In this document: positions 58,754 to 64,000 of the stretch, one piece after another
Layout: each line of letters opens with the position of its first letter
Numbering within the stretch: position 1 is the stretch's first letter
Assembly: GCA_018136815.1 (NCBI GenBank)
Contig: CM030937.1
Location: 4,896,226-4,960,225 of the forward strand
DNA length: 64,000 bases
DNA from: Isochrysis galbana
Taxonomy: Eukaryota; Haptophyta; Isochrysidales; Isochrysidaceae
Direction: 5' to 3'
Made by a program: the position numbers and the translations under genes
The notes under the pieces: model-generated
What the model was told of the DNA's origin: nothing
Seen by the model: only the letters and a program-made list of their open reading frames with translations
The model's database searches: none

Positions 58754-59882
58754 ATGGCCCCCAGGAAGCCCGCCAGCAAGCCCAAGCCGCCGAGGGGCCA
58801 CTACACAGTCCATGCCCGCGATACGCGCGCAGAACAGCGGGCGCGCGTCGTCGAAGACGTGCGCAGAGCAGCAGCGCACTGCCGCTCGCACAGCGTTGGC
58901 GTCAAGGCCGCGCTTGCAACAGGGCATTTCCCGGAGGCAACGCGCGGCAAAGTGGCGTGGGAGCTGAAGAGGGGCACCTCTGATGATGACTCCCCACGGG
59001 ATGCCAACCAACAGCTTCTCACAAACGCTGAGAGGCTCAAGTTGGCATCTTGGGTTCTGGCTCGCGCTGACGTTCACGACCCCCAAAACAGGCACCAGAT
59101 TTCTGTAAAGGTACGCGCTGTGCTGGCAGAGCGGCACAGGTTCAACAAGACTAAGAAGTACGGCAAGGGTACTATTCCTCTCAACACGCCGGAGCTCAAC
59201 CACCTCAATTCCAACATCGACCTGTCTCACACATTCTTTCAACGCATTTATCCATGGTGGCGGGCTCGTGGGCTCGTGGTATCGACATCACCGAAGGGGT
59301 TTCGAGGGCAGAGGAGGAGAAGAGGTCACAAAAGCACAGGGAGGCCGTAGTAGAGAACCATTTCTTCGGCGAGTATGGGCTGGAGCGCGAGCTGATTGAC
59401 GCAGGCGTGATGGATCCCCACACAAAGGTAAGTCATGCACGCCTCTGTCTCTCGCACGCGCACCACGCACCACGCATGCACAACGCTAACCTCTTTCACA
59501 AACGCTCACCCACAGGTAATCAAAGACCCAATAAGGCGGCTGTTAAACGGCGACGAGACACCGCAGCCGCTAGACGTGCCGCAGAAGGGGCGGCGGGCGA
59601 AGGTGGCAAAGAGGAAGGGTAAGTAAGGCAGCACGGCAGCTTACAGGCGGGAACAAAGAAACGGTCACGGTAATGATGACATGGGACGCTTCTGGTTGGA
59701 ATTATGGGGTGCAGCTTGTGGTGAAGCGGAAGTGGGCCACAGGAGACATGCTCATCGAGTGTCCTCCGGGGGAGTGCACATTCGACGATCGGGTCGACGT
59801 CACACGCCTGCAAACGCGCTCGTGCTTGCCCCTGCATGCCAAGAGGCAGCTTAGGGGGGTGGATGGTTCTCGTCCCCCATGA
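58754..59882 (+). pseudogene. pogo/CENP-B-like DDE transposase, truncated and frame-shifted
   Basis: Starts MAPRKPASKPKPPRGHYTVH. Residues ~75-165 resemble a CENP-B/pogo helix-turn-helix (LLTNAERLKLASWVLARADV, SHTFFQRIYPWWRARGL). The frame then breaks where the 8-bp unit GGGCTCGT is duplicated (about 59263-59278); the next frame continues DITEGVSRAEEEKRSQKHRE to 59427. An intron (59428-59515) leads to PIRRLLNGDETPQPLD, matching the NxDE motif that supplies the first catalytic Asp. A possible 28-nt intron (59619-59646) leads to GNKETVTVMMTWDASG. Sequence past 59850 is replaced by family A-like DNA, so the rest of the catalytic domain is lost. It could once have been a domesticated gene. Confidence 0.6.
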
Positions 59883-59935
59883 GGGGAGTCCAGAGAGTGG
59901 GGGGGGGCGCGAGGCCCCCTCCATGGCGACCAATC
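59850..59935 (-). mobile_element. Family A-like 5' end fragment
   Basis: GGTGGATGGTTCTCGTCCCC, then GGGGGGGGGCGCGAGGCCCC parallels the 5' region of family A (GGTGGTTCCTCCCCCATGG ... GGGGGGGCTCGTGCCCCCC). It resembles 11395-11440 as well. Only this end is visible. Confidence 0.4.
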
Positions 59936-60984
59936 ATAAGATTAGTGTCCATACACGTCTAAATGTTGTAGTAGTACAAACACACGCATGCTCTACTTTT
60001 ACTGCTCACCGCCAGATCAGTCATCCTTGCGATGCGGGAGGTCATACGCCATACTCATTCCCATTCCCACTCTCCACCTCAAAATTATCCGCCTCAACAC
60101 CCTACTCTTTGTGACGAACAAAGCGTCAAGCGTCAAGCTTCTCAGGGGGTTGTTGATTGAAAGCCTCTTCACATTCAGCGGGAGTACTGGAGTATGGGAA
60201 TTCCCGCCAAGGCCAAGCGCGCATTTTTGCACCTCTCTAAAGACGAAAGTGGCTTATTCCTTTGAGTTTCGGAGAATTTCTTCTCTGCCCCTCTCACGGG
60301 GAGACGCCCCAAGGTACCCGGGGGACGTTAGGCGTTAGGCACAACGCGGATTTACTTTTAAACACCCTCCCATAAATACAGCCGCGGGACCTCAGTATTG
60401 GAACGGAGGTAGTATGAGCAATGCCACCCTGTTGCGTCATACTTTTAGCTGCTCCTAGTGGCTAGTGCTAGTGGGCGAGTGGCTCCACATGCGTTAAAGT
60501 TGTGCATGGAAGCCGGCTGAAGTTGTACGGGCGGCGCAGCAAGAAGCGCCGCGGATCAGAGACAAGGAAGGGCACGGCACTGCAAAGACTAGCATAGCAG
60601 AACACGGACAAGGAACACAAGGGTCCACGGGACACAGGAGACTAGAAGAGGATACTTTAACCAGGAGTAGTGGAAGTTCTGTAGAAGGTACTTTGACATT
60701 GAGTGTGCGAATAGAGACACGTGTAGAGAAGAACGAAGACGCCGCGGATAGGATGACTTCGTCGACACTAGTCGCGGCAAATAGGCGACGAAGGTGAGAC
60801 GGCGGGCTGACGCGTCATAGATGTTTCGACCAAAATGCGGGCATGCAGATGTGCCACGGTACTGATCACAACATGCTGGTCGCCTCCCCGTAAGCCACAA
60901 TCAAATCGACGCAACAGATGCAGGTCCTCGTTCAGCATGATTTGCCCCGTTTGACGGGTGCTCTGAATCGGCGCCGCTGAGCCA
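59936..60984. other. Gene-free stretch
   Basis: No gene or known repeat. The region is less GC-rich than the window as a whole. Confidence 0.4.
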
Positions 60985-63520
60985 CTAGAATCTCAACCGA
61001 CGGATCCCCTTTACCGATATACTGAAGGCAAGATTCGGGTCGAGGATCTCCTGAGCACCAAGTGGCTCCACCGACACATGCCCTGCATTCGCGTCCCAGA
61101 GCTTCTTCCACTCTTGAAAGTGGAAAATCGCAGCTTGACGACACCCATGTGGATTCGACCCCGGCAGCGCAAAGCCCGTCGAGTCCACCTTGCGGCCGAA
61201 AAATTTTCTATTCCGTGCAAAATAGGCGAGCGACCCGCCGTCAGCGGCAATGGCGTTGGCATTTGCACTGCACATGCGACAATCGGAGGTGATCCACTCT
61301 CCACACCCACTGTCGCGAATGTGAATCCCGACCTCGTCGCCCACCACCGGCTGCGCAGCTGGTAGACTTAGGTAACACCTCTGATCGGCCGTGGCGGCGA
61401 TCATCTCTTTGAGCAAAACCGTATCGGGCTCCCGATCGGAGGCACATTGCCAGACAGCGCCGCCAATGGCGACCGCATGAGACGCGGATGGCACATGCAA
61501 GCCAATACCTTGCTTGGGAGCAATCTTGATGCGCAATCCAGCGTGGAGAGCGTGCTTGGAATAGCAGCCCTCAGCAGAAACGAAACGAGTGTGCTGTCGG
61601 CCCGAGCTGCTGTCGATATCGGCACCGCGCCGTAAGTATGCCATCTTGAGCTGCAGCTCACGCTCGAGGCCCGGGCCTAAGTTAGTGCACGATCGCCAGA
61701 CAGCATTCACCGTTGGGTCGTTGCGGTGGAACGTCCACTGTCCACGAAGGTAGAGGCCATCAGCGTCGCCATATCTGGGCACGGAGTCCAAGGTGGTGAG
61801 CGTCAGTGGCGCATGGATTGTGATGGGCGCGAGGGGCTTCTATGAATGGCCAACACACACTGCCCTACCGCCGCAGCTGCCTCGACTGACGTGGATGTGA
61901 TGTGCAAAAGTGTGCAGTCGGCAGCGGTGGTGCCTCACGAGTAAGTCACAATATCGTGCTCCGCCAGCTCTGCCATCTCCACGAAGTGCGGCACATTTCC
62001 AATCGCCATATCGAGATCGCAGTATCCCCAGTGCGAGTAGCCCGAAATGTACTCTGCGAAGAGCCGACCATAGGCTGGCTTGTACTCGGCCACCACCCTC
62101 GGCCACCGTTCGAACAGCATCTTGAGCGAGCGCAAGACCACCGTGGCGTTGCGCAGAGGCAACGCAAGGTCCTCACCGAGCTTGAGCCCTATTAACTCAG
62201 ATAAACCACCTCGCCCGACGTCGACCAGTTTCACGTTGGACGGCCTGTCCCATGTGATGCTTGCGCCTTCGTGGAACAAGAAAAAGTCGACGAGCGCCGC
62301 CGAGGCGCGGGCAGACGCGAAGAAGTAGGGCAAAAAGTCAGGCGGCGTGCCTAGCATCGGAATGAGCATTGCAATGCGCATCGTAGGGTGACGCGCGCCA
62401 CACCCTGGTGGTTGGGGGGGGGGAGGCGGGGGCGAGAGGGAGCGCTGTAACCCGCCACTTGCCGTCAATGTTGGCGAGCGCCCAGCAGCCGGCCGAGCCG
62501 CGTCTATGCCGGCCCGTCCGCCCGTCCCCCCTGCTCTCCCCGGCGCAATGTCTACGACCGCATGAGGGTCGGTGGCATGAACGATGAGGTTGTCCTCGTG
62601 CATCAGATCGGCGACTGAGTGGATTCCCTCACCCGAGTGGTCGGTAATGTGAGCCACGTGCGGAATCTTCAGCCGCTCCTTTGTCCCCTCGACGAATGTC
62701 GCCCAGTCCGAGTCATGCGGCAAGACCATGCGAGCCTTGACCTCGCTGCCCGCAAGGTTGAGGTGTAGAACCCTCCCAGCGATACCATCGGGCCCAGGCG
62801 GGCCGTGGGTGCCGCGACGAGCCCCATGCAGACGCGCATCCGGAGCGGGCGACAGGGGCACACGCCAGTATGAGAGGAGCGTCGCAATCGGCCCGAAGAG
62901 GATGGTGCACGCCGCGAGCACGATGAGCATGCTGCGAGGCCGCCTCGCGATGGAAGAACGACGGTCGGCCCTTTGTGGGCGCTTCTCCTTGCGCGAGTTT
63001 GTGCTGCGCCTCGGCCGTCCGACCTCGGAGCGCTGTGAATCGCTCACGCCGCCATTCTCCAGGTCGAGCTCCTCCATCGAACCACATGCCGGCACAGGCG
63101 GTAGTGGGCTCTCGTACCGGCTTCCTGACGGGTACGAGGAGCCACGCCGCACTCTCGGAGCGTCAGAAGTGCCACCGTCGCTGTCGCTCGCAAGTGCTTT
63201 TGCAAGGAAGTTCTTGCCTGAAGACCGACCGAGGCTCCTCGCGCGGCGCGGCTCAGGTGTCTCCTGTGAGAGCAAGGAGGGGGATCCAGCAATGGCGGGT
63301 CGAAGGCCCACGCATCGGGAGACGCGCTGGTGGTGAGCGGGGGCGGCAAACGTGAGATCCCCCATCTACCATCCACCGCCACTGGCGGTGCGCGCGCCCC
63401 GCTCACCTGCGAGAGAGAGGAGAGCACATCTGAAGACTGCGAGCGCTTCTTGCGCCGCTCGCGGTCGTCATCGCTCGTGGCGTAGGCGGGCGGCGCGCGC
63501 GACTCGAGGCTGCGGCGCAT
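60985..63520 (-). CDS. Type II membrane glycosyltransferase (DUF6625-like), three exons
   Basis: Exons 63407-63520, 61939-63326 and 60985-61774 join with matching phases (introns 80 and 164 nt), giving 763 residues. A basic cytoplasmic tail precedes one membrane anchor (LIVLAACTILFGPIATLLSYW, about 171-192), the layout of Golgi transferases. From about 354 the luminal domain shows MRIAMLIPMLG, YKPAYGRLFAEYISGYSHWG and YCDLDMAIGN, whose D475-x-D477 is the metal/sugar-nucleotide motif; the second junction restores VTYSYGDADGLYLRGQWTFH RND, a conserved block. Bacterial and algal relatives act on polysaccharides. Donor and acceptor sugars are unknown. The ATG at 63520 was chosen because the first junction is in phase; the ATG at 63365 is an alternative. 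Confidence 0.82.
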
Positions 63521-63960
63521 CAGCGCGCGGCGCACGGTGGCGCGGCGCGCGGCGGCGGGTGGGCGCCCAGCCGAAAGAGGGGGGGGGGGGCAAGGGAGGG
63601 AGAGACGGAGAGGGGGAGGAAGACGAGAGGGACTCGCCCCGACTTGGGGGAGAGAGGAACAGAGAGAGGGAGGGGCCGGCAGAGAGGGGCAAGAGAGAGA
63701 GGATGGGGGAGGAGAGAGAGTAGGAAAGGAAGAGAGATCCTTACCAAGGTCGGTGAGTAGGCAAGAAGAGAGTGTAGTGAAATTCTTGAAGAAAATGAGA
63801 CGGGAAGAGAGAGAAGGGTGTGAGTTTTGTAGAGCAGGAGACAAGCATTAGAGAAGAGACAGTATTTTAGTAGGAATGGGAGACAAGTAAGCTGATATCT
63901 GCGACAAAGAAGGAGAGGAGCAGAAGAGAAGAAGACTCTCTCTTTGTTGTCAGGCACGAA
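63521..63960 (-). promoter_or_regulatory. 5' flank of the glycosyltransferase, pyrimidine-rich on the coding strand
   Basis: The + strand is GA-rich from 63570 to 63790, so the coding strand is a long CT tract ending just upstream of the gene. A promoter/5'UTR role is inferred from the recurrence of this pattern at other genes. Confidence 0.35.
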
Positions 63961-64000
63961 TCCCCCGAGATCGAGCCTGTCCCTAAATAGAGGCGGACTG

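Overview
The window reads as nuclear DNA of a GC-rich, repeat-rich unicellular alga with a secondary plastid. It shows short GT-AG introns (80-192 nt) whose phases match across every confident splice, no bacterial operons, many dispersed retroposons, and a ClpS-type protein whose N-terminus looks like an ER signal followed by a transit-peptide-like stretch, as in haptophytes and other chromist algae. The lineage is inferred, not proven. No rRNA, tRNA, CRISPR, LTR element or viral core gene was recognised.

Left part (1-22 kb). A PHO80/cyclin-Y-type cyclin, a hAT transposase fragment, an orphan protein resembling the dynein stalk without a motor, a four-exon cyclophilin, COX16, a host gene split by a LINE, an armadillo-like protein and a plastid-type ClpS. 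SINE-like retroposons and fragments fill much of the space between them.

Middle part (22-42 kb). A tyrosyl-DNA phosphodiesterase 1 gene (with a 100-N assembly gap) carries an inserted cysteine cluster and a C-terminal HAD-phosphatase-like domain. It is followed by a BPI/LBP-type secreted lipid-binding protein, a 3.9-kb LINE with 18-bp target-site duplications, an unrecognised cysteine-rich probable glycoprotein and several small unrecognised ORFs.

Right part (42-64 kb). A two-exon chromodomain protein of about 1467 residues, a hAT-type MITE, a coiled-coil protein, an IQ-motif protein with a Dpy-30-like C-terminus, more retroposons, a broken pogo/CENP-B-like transposase and a three-exon type II membrane glycosyltransferase.

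The genes are independent housekeeping, repair, chromatin and secretory genes rather than a cluster. The coherent system is the retroposon network. LINEs and several non-autonomous families share a related 3' tail ending in oligo-T instead of poly-A, and four insertions that could be checked have 17-18 bp target duplications, which suggests one reverse transcriptase mobilises them all. The TDP1-HAD fusion is the most unusual single gene.
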